Of a DNA stretch of 64,000 nt, positions 8,628 to 17,430 are shown in pieces. The first letter of the stretch is position 1, and the number at the start of each line of letters is the position of its first letter. Both the position numbers and the translations under genes were made by a program. Origin of the DNA: Bacteroidales bacterium (GTDB taxonomy: Bacteria; Bacteroidota; Bacteroidia; Bacteroidales; FEN-979); the NCBI GenBank assembly GCA_030681475.1, contig JAUXWT010000037.1, positions 1 to 64,000 on the forward strand, read 5' to 3'. The notes beneath the pieces were generated by a model. That model was not told the DNA's origin. It ran no database searches and worked only from the letters and a program-made list of their open reading frames with translations.

Positions 8628-9557
8628 ATGCCAAACCGTCATCGTTCAACGGGAAACAGGTTATATATCGCATATCGAAAAATCCGTTTACTTGCGAAAA
8701 GAGGAACGTTATTTTTAGGATCGAAACCGGCAGGAACCGGGAGAACTGAGATCCCGCAAGGGGCGTTCAAAACGATAACGGTAAACTCGGTACTGCTGTT
8801 TCTCATTGCATACCTGATAATATATGTGGTTAACCTGTTTATCACAGGCTATGCCGCAATATTATTTGATATTCCGGTCGTTGTTTATTATTATGATGTT
8901 GATTATCTGATCAGGGGAATAGATTGGACGCCCGATTCCGTGTCAGGCGTGTTCAGCAGCGGTCCTTTAGCCATGTTGGTATTATCAATGTTCCTGATAA
9001 TACTTTACAAATATGTGGAAACTGAAAGAGGCATTTTACGGTTGTTGCTCCTGTGGATGATCTTTCATGCACTTACGCGGTTCTTTGGTGAAATACTTGT
9101 TGGTGCGATTCTCAGCAAAGGATTTGGATTTGTGATACTCTACATGTTTTTAATGGACACAGGCAAGGTGGTTTTAACCATTCTCGGCTTTGTGGTCATG
9201 TTCACTGCCGGCATCATCATGGCTCGGATGTCGCTCTATTCAGCCAATATTTATTTTAATGACTTGCTAAAACCTTTCAGGAAGAAATTTGTTTTCTGCC
9301 AGTTTATTATTCCCTTTATCATTGGGAACATCGTGATACTGCTCATAAAAATACCTCAAATAAATTACTTCGACATATCTTTAAATGCATCAATGATGCT
9401 ATTCCTTATCCCTATTTTACTGCGCAGTATGACGATAGAGGATTTCTATTTCGATGAAGATCCGAGACTGATAAAAGCCAATCTGATATTTCCGGCAGTA
9501 ACGCTGATTTTGCTGTTTTCATTCAGGCTTATCCTGGGTGTGGGCGTGAGGTTGTAG
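8628..9557 (+). CDS. Multi-pass membrane protein of unknown function
   Basis: I do not recognise a family. The 309 residues have a basic N-terminus (about 45 residues rich in R and K) followed by roughly seven hydrophobic segments: VNSVLLFLIAYLIIYVV, LAMLVLSMFLIILY, LLLLWMIFHAL, GFVILYMFLM, VVLTILGFVVMF, FIIPFIIGNIVILL and a final pair. It begins 2 bases after the alpha-oxoamine synthase stop, so the two are almost surely co-transcribed. A role next to a lipid-forming enzyme is inference from that pairing only. Confidence 0.75.
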   Translation: MPNRHRSTGNRLYIAYRKIRLLAKRGTLFLGSKPAGTGRTEIPQGAFKTITVNSVLLFLIAYLIIYVVNLFITGYAAILFDIPVVVYYYDVDYLIRGIDWTPDSVSGVFSSGPLAMLVLSMFLIILYKYVETERGILRLLLLWMIFHALTRFFGEILVGAILSKGFGFVILYMFLMDTGKVVLTILGFVVMFTAGIIMARMSLYSANIYFNDLLKPFRKKFVFCQFIIPFIIGNIVILLIKIPQINYFDISLNASMMLFLIPILLRSMTIEDFYFDEDPRLIKANLIFPAVTLILLFSFRLILGVGVRL

Positions 9558-9574
9558 CCTGCAACCTACTTTTT
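9549..9574. terminator. Short hairpin between convergent genes
   Basis: AGGTTG (9549-9554) pairs with CAACCT (9562-9567) around a 7-base loop, followed by ACTTTTTG on the plus strand. It overlaps the stop of the membrane protein gene and faces the end of the M14 peptidase gene. The stem is short, so the call is tentative. Confidence 0.35.
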
Positions 9575-11317
9575 GATAATCAGTTTATCAACATAGATCT
9601 TGTAACCGGAATTAAACTTCAGGTAATAGAGGCCATTCGCAAGATTCGGCACTGAAATATCAACTGTTGTATTTTCCGACAACCTGTTTACTTCGGATGA
9701 ATATATGATTGATCCTAAAGTATTGATTATCTGAATGGAACATAATGGTTTGATCGAATTTTCAGGCAACGCCAACCTGAAATGACCATCAGAAGGATTG
9801 GGGTAAATAAAAACCGAACTGACACTTTTATCCTGGGCGTCAAATGTCAGCGGGCGGAGTTGCACATCCAAAGATGTTGTGGTCCGTTTTGATACGCTGA
9901 CATTCTTTATTGTTTTAGTGAAATATCCCGGTGCGGAAAATGTTACATCGTAATTTCCTGCATAAATCTGTCGGGAATAAAAACCTGTCGTCGCCCGTGA
10001 ATACACCTCCGAAAAATCCTTGTCATGGCCAGAGATAAAAACTTTGGCGGCAATGGGCTGGTCAGTAACCGTATCTGTTACAATGCCATTGAATCCATAA
10101 TTTGCCTGTCGTATAAAGTTTAGAAAGGAGCGATAATTATAATCCCAAAATGGTAACAACAGACTGACTGGCAATAGCTTTATATTAGATATTTCAAGTG
10201 TTACTTCACGACAATTATGCCAATAATTCATGTAATCCTGTCGGCCGCCGTTGATTTCATACCAGGCATAACCGTTTGTAATTCCATTGTTTTCATCATC
10301 AAAATAACCCGGAGGTCCATATTGATGAACGGTATCTGCCCATTCGCGGCCAACAAACTGCCACCAGTCATCATCTGCAGTTAGCTTTGACCATGTATCC
10401 CAGGGATAGTTAAAAACTTCAGCGCCACCATGAAAATTTGCGGACATCGAGAAATGGTTGTTTTCAGCATATGCCATCCAGGCTTCAGTCTCCACCTGCC
10501 ACGGATTTCCGTCAGGGTGCTGTCCGGCTTTGGGATCCGGAAAATTACGGTTCAGGTCAATGTTGTTGGCATTATACCTTACCGCTCCGTAAACCGTGTT
10601 GTTTCCGCCACGGTATGTTCCATCGGGGTTTGCCAGCGGGTTAATAAAAATTTCAGTCGTATTGACAATCTCGGTGATGACAGGATCAATCCCATAGTTA
10701 ATCAGCAGATGATCAATAAGATGGAGCATCAGGATAAAACCGGTTGTTTCGTCCCCATGGATAGACGATGTATATAAAAACTGAGGTTCGGCTTCCTCGA
10801 TGTTAACATTTTTACTGATCACTAACGCGAGGATAAGCCTGCCCTGCATGGAATAGCCAACTGTGTCGAGCCTGCAAATTGTGGGATAGGATGCAGCGAA
10901 GCCTGCCATAAAATCAACATACTGTTCATAGGTCGGATAGAAATTCCAAAGCGTCCGGTAACCCGGCAACTTTCCATCCCGGTTCGCATTGACCTCCGAT
11001 ACACTGAGTAAAGTACCCGGATGGGGCAGAATATTGAATTTAAAGTTGTAAGCTAAAAAATCAGAGAACTCTTGTTTATTTGCATAGGCATACACCTTTT
11101 TGCCTTTAACCTGATCAATTGAAATCCGGCGCGTCAGATTGTGCAGGTCTTCCTTATCCGCGATCTTGAATGAAAAATAGACCTCTCCCCTGTCGGCGAA
11201 AATACTATCAATCATTTGTGAATGATCATCTTGTGCAATGACCGGTTGGGATAAACCAAATGCTAAAAAGATGATTAATCCTAAAAGTATCCTATTCATA
11301 CTATTTCTCAATTTCAA
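9566..11317 (-). CDS. Secreted M14 zinc carboxypeptidase with T9SS sorting domain
   Basis: The 583-residue protein starts with a signal peptide (ILLGLIIFLAFGLSQPVIAQ). The peptidase M14 domain (about 120-400) has the zinc ligands H and E in SSIHGDETTGF, a later FHGGAEVFNYPWD histidine, and the catalytic glutamate in EVTLEISNIK. A carboxypeptidase-regulatory-like beta domain follows (GIVTDTVTDQPIAAKVFISG). The C-terminus (about 500-583) is a type A T9SS sorting domain: YPNPSDGHF, NGLYYLKF and the final VDKLIIKK. It should be exported through the outer membrane and kept at the surface or released. The 5' end overlaps dapA by 17 bases. Confidence 0.9.
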   Translation of the reverse strand: MKLRNSMNRILLGLIIFLAFGLSQPVIAQDDHSQMIDSIFADRGEVYFSFKIADKEDLHNLTRRISIDQVKGKKVYAYANKQEFSDFLAYNFKFNILPHPGTLLSVSEVNANRDGKLPGYRTLWNFYPTYEQYVDFMAGFAASYPTICRLDTVGYSMQGRLILALVISKNVNIEEAEPQFLYTSSIHGDETTGFILMLHLIDHLLINYGIDPVITEIVNTTEIFINPLANPDGTYRGGNNTVYGAVRYNANNIDLNRNFPDPKAGQHPDGNPWQVETEAWMAYAENNHFSMSANFHGGAEVFNYPWDTWSKLTADDDWWQFVGREWADTVHQYGPPGYFDDENNGITNGYAWYEINGGRQDYMNYWHNCREVTLEISNIKLLPVSLLLPFWDYNYRSFLNFIRQANYGFNGIVTDTVTDQPIAAKVFISGHDKDFSEVYSRATTGFYSRQIYAGNYDVTFSAPGYFTKTIKNVSVSKRTTTSLDVQLRPLTFDAQDKSVSSVFIYPNPSDGHFRLALPENSIKPLCSIQIINTLGSIIYSSEVNRLSENTTVDISVPNLANGLYYLKFNSGYKIYVDKLIIKK

Positions 11318-12194
11318 TGATGCAACGCTGAATTTGCTTATATACTTCCTGGTTGACCGGAACCAAAGGAAGTCTCAGATGATTAAGGCAGAGTTTTTTT
11401 ATCCCTAACGCGGCTTTAATGCCGGAGGGACTACCATCAGCAAACAATGCATTGGTAAAATCAATCAACTGATAATGCAGAGCCCTGGCAGATTTAATAT
11501 CGCCTGCAATCGCCTGAGAAACCATCCTTGAAAATTCACCCGGATAGGCATTGGCAGTAACTGAAATTACGCCATCGGCACCGGCAGAAATTAATGGAAG
11601 GGTCAATCCGTCATCACCCGACAACACTAAAAAATCTTCCGGTCTGTTTTTAATGACCTGGAAAATCTGTTCAAAATTACCGGATGCCTCTTTTATTCCG
11701 ACAATGTTGGCACATTCATTTGCCAGGCGCAGGGTAGTCGATGATGTGATGTTGCTGCAGGTTCTTCCAGGAACCGTGTACAGGATCACCGGAACGGGGC
11801 TCGCTTCTGAAATTGCTTTAAAATGACTGTAAATTCCATCCTGTTGAGGTTTGGAATAATAAGGAGATACTGACAATATACCATATATTCCCTTGAAATC
11901 GGAGTCTTGAATATCACGGATAACCTCTGCGGTGCTGTTACCGCCAAAACCCACAACCAATGGAATCCTATTATCAATAACTCTGACGGAGCATTCGATC
12001 AGCGCTTTTTTTTCAGGTTTCGTTATTGTTGACGATTCACCTGTGGTACCGAGAAGGACTATAAAATCAACGCCACCACTGATAACATGGTTGACTATCT
12101 TTTCATAGGCCTCAAAATCAATTGTGCACGATTTTGTAAACGGTGTTACAATGGCAACACCGGTTCCCTTGAATTCACGATATCCTTTTCGCAT
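11301..12194 (-). CDS. dapA: 4-hydroxy-tetrahydrodipicolinate synthase
   Basis: DapA condenses pyruvate with aspartate semialdehyde, the first committed step to lysine and diaminopimelate. The 297 residues form one TIM barrel with the substrate-binding TTGES (T50, T51), catalytic Y139 in ILYTVPGRT, and the Schiff-base lysine K168 in IVGIKEASG. It overlaps the downstream peptidase gene by 17 bases and the upstream DUF6913 gene by 20, so the three form a tight operon. No lysine riboswitch was seen upstream. Confidence 0.95.
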   Translation of the reverse strand: MRKGYREFKGTGVAIVTPFTKSCTIDFEAYEKIVNHVISGGVDFIVLLGTTGESSTITKPEKKALIECSVRVIDNRIPLVVGFGGNSTAEVIRDIQDSDFKGIYGILSVSPYYSKPQQDGIYSHFKAISEASPVPVILYTVPGRTCSNITSSTTLRLANECANIVGIKEASGNFEQIFQVIKNRPEDFLVLSGDDGLTLPLISAGADGVISVTANAYPGEFSRMVSQAIAGDIKSARALHYQLIDFTNALFADGSPSGIKAALGIKKLCLNHLRLPLVPVNQEVYKQIQRCIIEIEK

Positions 12195-12732
12195 TGGTTT
12201 TGATAACTGTTAGATAATGCTGCACATGACCAATATAATCATCCGTTGTCATGGATGGTTTTAAATCAATCATCAGATCATAATATTCCGCGTTTGTTTC
12301 AGAAAACTTACCAACCCTGCACAGCGCTTTTGATAGTCCTGAAATATATTTCAAGGTGAAATTGTCGTGCAAACTCAGATCAATCAGCAGATCAAACTCC
12401 TTCTCAATAAAGTCTTTAACACGTGTGTGCATTGGCTTATAAAACCATGTAAGATCGCGGTTTGAGAAGAAATCAAAAGATAACTTCGGCAGAAACCGTT
12501 CAATCAGGAGTTTATTCTTCACAAATCCCAGGGCTTTCACCTCCTTATGTTCTACCTGCAACTGGGATACAAATTTTGAAATACGGTCATAATCAGGCAC
12601 ATTATCCAGTGTATAAAGAATGCCAATGCGTTTTGCATCCTTCAGATTGGTCATTTGACAATGACGTTCTGTTCGTGATTGCTCCTTTTTATAGTAGTAT
12701 TTACCAATTTTGATTCTCAGTTTACCAAACAT
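12175..12732 (-). CDS. Conserved Bacteroidota protein (DUF6913-like)
   Basis: This 185-residue protein of unknown function starts with a basic stretch (MFGKLRIKIGKYYYKKEQSR) and then has an alpha/beta region: RIGILYTLDN, VKALGFVKNK, LSFDFFSNRDLTWFYKP, and FDLLIDLSLHDNFTLKYISGLSKALCRVG. These phrases match the DUF6913 family as I remember it. No enzyme motif is visible. It is the first gene of an operon with dapA, whose start lies inside its last 20 bases. A TACCTTTG element lies 35 bases upstream. Confidence 0.8.
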   Translation of the reverse strand: MFGKLRIKIGKYYYKKEQSRTERHCQMTNLKDAKRIGILYTLDNVPDYDRISKFVSQLQVEHKEVKALGFVKNKLLIERFLPKLSFDFFSNRDLTWFYKPMHTRVKDFIEKEFDLLIDLSLHDNFTLKYISGLSKALCRVGKFSETNAEYYDLMIDLKPSMTTDDYIGHVQHYLTVIKTNAKRIS

Positions 12733-12766
12733 ATTTTTCAGTTAATTATTCATTTAGACTGATTTG

Positions 12767-12774
12767 CAAAGGTA
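12767..12774 (-). promoter_or_regulatory. -7 element for the DUF6913-dapA-M14 operon
   Basis: TACCTTTG on the minus strand, matching TAnnTTTG, 35 bases before the ATG at 12732. Confidence 0.55.
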
Positions 12775-12907
12775 ACGATTCCGAATGAACCTGACACAAC
12801 ACATTATAGTTTACTTTAACGGGCAGTTCGATTATAAAGTATCCTAATTATGTTAATAAAATATAATTTTGTGCTTGCTGCAAATCCAATTATCATTACA
12901 CTATTTT

Positions 12908-12915
12908 TATCTTTG
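12908..12915 (+). promoter_or_regulatory. -7 element for the MBL-fold hydrolase gene
   Basis: TATCTTTG, an exact TAnnTTTG match, 26 bases before the ATG at 12941. Confidence 0.55.
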
Positions 12916-12940
12916 TTGTTCCCGTTGAAAAGAGTTTTTA

Positions 12941-13708
12941 ATGAAGATTACATTTCTCGGCACCGGAACTTCTCAGGGTGTTCCTGTTATTGCATGTGAT
13001 TGTCAGGTTTGTAAATCCGATGATCCGCGTGATAAAAGGCTGCGTTCGGCCATCTCCATCGAAAAAGATGGTTTGAGGATCGTCGTTGATTGTGGTCCTG
13101 ATTTCAGACAACAAATGCTTACAGAGAATATTTGTTCCGTTGATGCCATCCTGATTACCCATGGGCACAAGGATCATATTGGCGGACTTGATGATGTTCG
13201 TGCCTTTAACTATATTAACCGCACCCCTGCCCAGGTTTACGCTGCCGGCAGTGTAAGGCGCATCATTAAACGCGATTTTGCCTACGCTTTTAACAAGAAT
13301 CCCTATCCGGGTGTCCCTGAGATCGTTCTTCATGGATTGACAAATAAATCATTTCTCATCAACGGACATAAAATTATTCCCATACGGGCCTTACACTACC
13401 CACCCGATCAGTTTGTTTTCGGATTTCGCATCGATGATTTCACCTATATTACTGACGCCATAAATATTTCGGAGAAGGAAAAGGAGAAGATCAGGGGGTC
13501 TAAGGTCATCGTGCTGAATGCGCTCCGGAAACAAAAACATTACTCCCATTTTAACCTTGTAGAAGCGCTGGAGCTGATGCATGAATTGGAACCGGAACAA
13601 GGTTACCTGACTCACATCAGCCATCAAATGGGCAGATATGAATCGCTCCGTCCTGAGTTACCCGATTTTGTACATTTAGCTTATGATGGCCTTACCCTGA
13701 CTTTTTAA
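12941..13708 (+). CDS. MBL-fold metal-dependent hydrolase (PhnP-like)
   Basis: This 255-residue beta-lactamase-fold protein begins with FLGTGTSQGVPVIACDCQVC, the cysteine-containing start typical of the PhnP/phosphodiesterase branch. The metal site H74-x-H76-x-D78-H79 is in THGHKDHIGG, with a later histidine in PIRALHYPP, an aspartate in ITDAINIS and a final histidine in LTHISHQMG. It probably cleaves a phosphodiester; the substrate cannot be read from the sequence. Its last 17 bases overlap the end of the convergent substrate-binding lipoprotein gene. Confidence 0.88.
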   Translation: MKITFLGTGTSQGVPVIACDCQVCKSDDPRDKRLRSAISIEKDGLRIVVDCGPDFRQQMLTENICSVDAILITHGHKDHIGGLDDVRAFNYINRTPAQVYAAGSVRRIIKRDFAYAFNKNPYPGVPEIVLHGLTNKSFLINGHKIIPIRALHYPPDQFVFGFRIDDFTYITDAINISEKEKEKIRGSKVIVLNALRKQKHYSHFNLVEALELMHELEPEQGYLTHISHQMGRYESLRPELPDFVHLAYDGLTLTF

Positions 13709-15320
13709 CGCGTTTCAGCGTTAAAAGATTCATGGGGTTGCTTCCCAGTCCATGGATGTTTTTCTGAACGAACCGCAGTACCTGGTCATAGTAAAGGATC
13801 ACCACGGGCGCCTCTTCCATCATGATCTGTTCCATTTTCCGGTAGTAGCTGAACCGGATGGAGTCATTGACCGTTAACATCGATTCTTCATAAAGCCTGT
13901 CAAATTCCGGGTTCGAGAAATGGGTATAATTAGGTCCTTTCGGACAAAAATTCCTGGAGTAGAACATGGAGAGATAATTTTCGGCATCGGGATAATCTGC
14001 AATCCAGGAAGCACGGAAAAACGGTAATTTCGCCTCCGCTTTCATCTCTTTCACAGCGGCCGGCGGACTTACTTCAATTTTCAATTCGATTCCGAAGGTT
14101 GAAACCTGATGTTGGATATACTTGCAAATATCGAGATAATCGGAGGTCGATGTGAGTGTTATTACCGGGAGCCCTGCTCCGTTTGGATAACCTGCCTCTG
14201 CCAGCAGCAATCTGGCCTTTTCCGGATCGTAATCGTAAAAAATCTGAGTGGAATCAAACGAGGGCAACCCTTTGGGTGTAATTCCCTGACAACCGGGTAC
14301 ACCGATATTGTTTCGCAAATACCGGATCATCTTTTTCCGGTCAAATGCAAGGTTGATGGCCTTTCTTATCTCTTTTACCGGAAAATAGCCCTGGATATTC
14401 CGGTTTGCCGGATCGACCATAAATCCTAAATATTCGGTATTCAAATAGGGTTGTGTGATCAAATCCACTGTTGAGAAATATTTGGACTGAAGTCTGCCCT
14501 CTTTGGTAAGCAGTTCATCTTTATAGGTCGGATCAATCCCCGACATTAAGTCCAGGTTTCCTTTGATAAATTCAAGGAATACGGATTGCTTGTCCGGGAC
14601 AAAGCTGATTGCCACCGCGTCAAGGAAAGGCAGCCTGATGCCATGTTCCGTTTCAAAATATACCGGGTTCTTCAACAAGATCAGTTTTACCCCTTCTTCC
14701 CACATGCTGAATCTGAACGGGCCGGTACCAACAGGGTTTCTTCTGAATTCACTGCCATAAAAAGCAACTGCTTCTTTCGGTATCACCGAACAGTACTGCA
14801 TGCTCAGCAATCTCAGAAATGGTGGAAATGGCTGACCAAGATGTATGACGAATGTTGAATCATTTACCGCCTCGAATGCGGCATTTTCTGTTGAATTATC
14901 CACATTGTTGAAGAGCCATGCCCCGGGAGATGCCACCCCGGGATCGATGATCCGTTGAAAAGAGAATACAAAATCCCTCGCCAGTACGCGCCGGCCTTTG
15001 CCGCCGGGAAATGAAGGACTGTCATGAAAACAGACATCATTCCTGAGATGAAATATATAGTCCAGCCCGGATTCCGAAATGTTCCAGGAAGTTGCGATGC
15101 AAGGGAGGATTTCCATGCGGTCATTCAGTTGGACAAGACCATTGAAAATCTGATTTGCAGCCCATATGATGGTCTGATCTTTTGCAAAAGCAGGATCCAG
15201 GGAAGTGATATTTGCAGCTTCGTTATACCTGAATACAGTCTTTCCCGGCTGCCGGTCGTAGGTTGTACAGGAATAAATTAATGTACAGAATAGAAATAAA
15301 AACAGGTTTATTCTACGCAT
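13692..15320 (-). CDS. Oligopeptide/dipeptide ABC transporter substrate-binding lipoprotein
   Basis: This is a family 5 extracellular solute-binding protein (OppA/DppA type). The chosen start at 15320 gives MRRINLFLFLFCTLIYSC, a lipoprotein signal with the lipid cysteine at residue 18, and 542 residues in all. An in-frame start at 15365 exists, but a TATTTTTG promoter element lies at 15330-15337 inside that extension. Family marks are NEAANITSLDPAFAKDQ, IPKEAVAFYG, NPVGTGPFRF and YPDAENYLSMFYS. No permease or ATPase gene is adjacent. It may feed on peptides from the neighbouring aminopeptidases. Confidence 0.88.
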   Translation of the reverse strand: MRRINLFLFLFCTLIYSCTTYDRQPGKTVFRYNEAANITSLDPAFAKDQTIIWAANQIFNGLVQLNDRMEILPCIATSWNISESGLDYIFHLRNDVCFHDSPSFPGGKGRRVLARDFVFSFQRIIDPGVASPGAWLFNNVDNSTENAAFEAVNDSTFVIHLGQPFPPFLRLLSMQYCSVIPKEAVAFYGSEFRRNPVGTGPFRFSMWEEGVKLILLKNPVYFETEHGIRLPFLDAVAISFVPDKQSVFLEFIKGNLDLMSGIDPTYKDELLTKEGRLQSKYFSTVDLITQPYLNTEYLGFMVDPANRNIQGYFPVKEIRKAINLAFDRKKMIRYLRNNIGVPGCQGITPKGLPSFDSTQIFYDYDPEKARLLLAEAGYPNGAGLPVITLTSTSDYLDICKYIQHQVSTFGIELKIEVSPPAAVKEMKAEAKLPFFRASWIADYPDAENYLSMFYSRNFCPKGPNYTHFSNPEFDRLYEESMLTVNDSIRFSYYRKMEQIMMEEAPVVILYYDQVLRFVQKNIHGLGSNPMNLLTLKRVKKSG

Positions 15321-15329
15321 AATGATGCA

Positions 15330-15337
15330 CAAAAATA
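15330..15337 (-). promoter_or_regulatory. -7 element for the substrate-binding lipoprotein gene
   Basis: TATTTTTG on the minus strand, ending 10 bases before the ATG at 15320. It decides in favour of that start over the upstream in-frame ATG at 15365. Confidence 0.5.
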
Positions 15338-15389
15338 TCTGTTTTTTCAACATCAGCAAGCACAATGAATGACCTCAGAAAAAAAACTG

Positions 15390-15397
15390 TACTTTTG
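15390..15397 (+). promoter_or_regulatory. -7 element for the tandem M1 peptidase genes
   Basis: TACTTTTG, 32 bases before the ATG at 15429 and inside the longer open frame that starts at 15369. It supports the shorter start. Confidence 0.5.
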
Positions 15398-15428
15398 TGA
15401 ACTCATTCACCTTTCAAATTCAAATCCC

Positions 15429-17426
15429 ATGAAACTGCGTTATTCGTTGACCATCCTGTTCTTCTCGATTTTCCTGATCTCCTATTCCCAGGATTTTTCC
15501 ACCATGAAAGGATCTGCCTATTGTTCTATGAAAAAAACTGAAGCTTCTACGTTAGGCAAGCAACCCATCAACCCGAATTCAGGTCCTAAACATTCATTTG
15601 ATGTTCTCAAGTACAACCTGGACCTCGATCTTTACAGTTGCTATACCTCGCCTTATCCCAAAAGTTTTACCGGTTCAGCCATCATCACTTTCAAGGTTGA
15701 CTCCACGTTGAATTCGATCAAACTGAACGCGGAGAATTTTTCAATGATCATTGATTCCGTCAGGCTCGCCGGAGTATCATTCTCCCATGCCAGTGATATA
15801 TTGACCATACAGCTCAACCGCACATATAATATCGGGGAAACAGCCGATGTTAAAGTTTACTACCGGCATAAGAATGTGGTCGATCATGCTTTTTATGTAA
15901 ATTCAGGATATGTTTTCACCGATTGCGAGCCTGAAGGCGCCCGCCGGTGGTTTCCATGCTGGGATCAGCCCTCGGATAAGGCATTGTTCGAATTGACCGC
16001 CAAAGTCAAGGCCAACGTCAGACTTGGCTCGAACGGGCGATTGGCCGATTCAACGCTTGCAGGAGATTTCCTGACTTATCATTGGGTCTCCGACCATAAT
16101 GTCGCTACATATCTGATGGTGATCTCCTCCAAGGTAAACTATCAGTTGAAAATAGGCTGGTGGCCAAAATTAAGTAATCCGGCCGACAGTATTCCGTTAA
16201 GATATTACTTTAACCTTGGTGAAAACCCTGATGGGGTTATGGCCATCATGCCTGCCATGACAACCTGGTTTTCCCAGAAATTCGTTGAACATCCGTTCGA
16301 TAAAAACGGATTTGCAACGCTGAATTCCGACTTTGCATGGGGAGGAATGGAAAATCAGACATTGACAAGCCTGTGTCCGGGATGCTGGTACGAAAGTCTG
16401 GCTGCCCACGAATATGCCCACCAATGGTTCGGAGATATGATCACCTGCAGCACCTGGGCGGATATCTGGCTCAATGAAGGGTTTGCTACCTGGTCGGAGG
16501 CCTTCTGGTACGAAAGTTACGCTGGGTATTCCGCCTATAAATCCGATATAAATTCAAATGCATCTTCTTACCTTTCCAGCAACCCCGGCTGGGCGATTTC
16601 AAATCCCGACTGGGCGGTCAACACACCTTCGGTCAATGTCCTTTTCAATTATGCTGTTACTTATGCCAAAGGCTCCTGCGTGCTGCACCAGTTGAGATAT
16701 GTCCTGGGTGATTCCCTGTTCTTTCAGACGATTCAGGACTATTGTGCCGACACAAATATAAAATACAAGTCAGCCGTCATCGCTGATTTCATTGCGAAGG
16801 TAAACCTGGTTACGGGTGAAGATTATAATTGGTTCTTCAACCAATGGATCTTCCAACCCAATCACCCGATCTATCAGAACAAATATGATTTTGAAAATCT
16901 CGGCGGTGGCCAGTGGAAAGTAAACTTTCTGGCGAAACAGATACAGTCGAATCCTGCCTTTTTCAAGATGCCGGTCGAGGTATTGATCCGGTTTACCGAT
17001 GCCTCGGATACAACGATCAGGGTGATGAATGATGTAAACCTTCAGCGGTTCGCCTGGACTTTCAATAAACAGCCGGCTGTTTTTAAATTTGATCCCGATA
17101 ATCAGATCGTGCTCAAAGCGGGAAGTACGCTCGTAGGCATTGATGAACACCTGCCCTCCGGAAATCAGGTGTTCCTTTCCCAGAATTCTCCAAACCCTGC
17201 CGGCAGTTCAACACGAATTCATTATGAAATCGGTGAACCCATGAAGGTAAGACTTGAAGTTACCGATATGCTGGGTGTTGTAATGCTGAGACCGGTGGAT
17301 GGACATCAACCGGCCGGCCAATATGACATAAACCTCGATTGCTCGAACCTTGCTGCAGGAAATTATCTGTATAAACTTACAGCAGGAAGCACATGTTTTG
17401 TGAAAAAACTGGTGATCATCAAATAG
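15429..17426 (+). CDS. Secreted M1-family aminopeptidase with T9SS sorting domain (copy 1)
   Basis: From the ATG at 15429 the protein has 665 residues and a signal peptide (LRYSLTILFFSIFLISYSQ). The M1 domain has the exopeptidase motif GGMEN (305-309) and the zinc site H327-E328-x-x-H331 with E350 in HEYAHQWFGDMITC and WLNEGFAT. The C-terminal 80 residues form a T9SS sorting domain: SQNSPNPAGSSTRIHYEI, then LAAGNYLYKL and VKKLVIIK. It should remove N-terminal residues from peptides outside the cell. A paralogue follows 4 bases later. The frame also opens at 15369, but the promoter lies between the two starts. Confidence 0.9.
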   Translation: MKLRYSLTILFFSIFLISYSQDFSTMKGSAYCSMKKTEASTLGKQPINPNSGPKHSFDVLKYNLDLDLYSCYTSPYPKSFTGSAIITFKVDSTLNSIKLNAENFSMIIDSVRLAGVSFSHASDILTIQLNRTYNIGETADVKVYYRHKNVVDHAFYVNSGYVFTDCEPEGARRWFPCWDQPSDKALFELTAKVKANVRLGSNGRLADSTLAGDFLTYHWVSDHNVATYLMVISSKVNYQLKIGWWPKLSNPADSIPLRYYFNLGENPDGVMAIMPAMTTWFSQKFVEHPFDKNGFATLNSDFAWGGMENQTLTSLCPGCWYESLAAHEYAHQWFGDMITCSTWADIWLNEGFATWSEAFWYESYAGYSAYKSDINSNASSYLSSNPGWAISNPDWAVNTPSVNVLFNYAVTYAKGSCVLHQLRYVLGDSLFFQTIQDYCADTNIKYKSAVIADFIAKVNLVTGEDYNWFFNQWIFQPNHPIYQNKYDFENLGGGQWKVNFLAKQIQSNPAFFKMPVEVLIRFTDASDTTIRVMNDVNLQRFAWTFNKQPAVFKFDPDNQIVLKAGSTLVGIDEHLPSGNQVFLSQNSPNPAGSSTRIHYEIGEPMKVRLEVTDMLGVVMLRPVDGHQPAGQYDINLDCSNLAAGNYLYKLTAGSTCFVKKLVIIK

Positions 17427-17430
17427 TATT

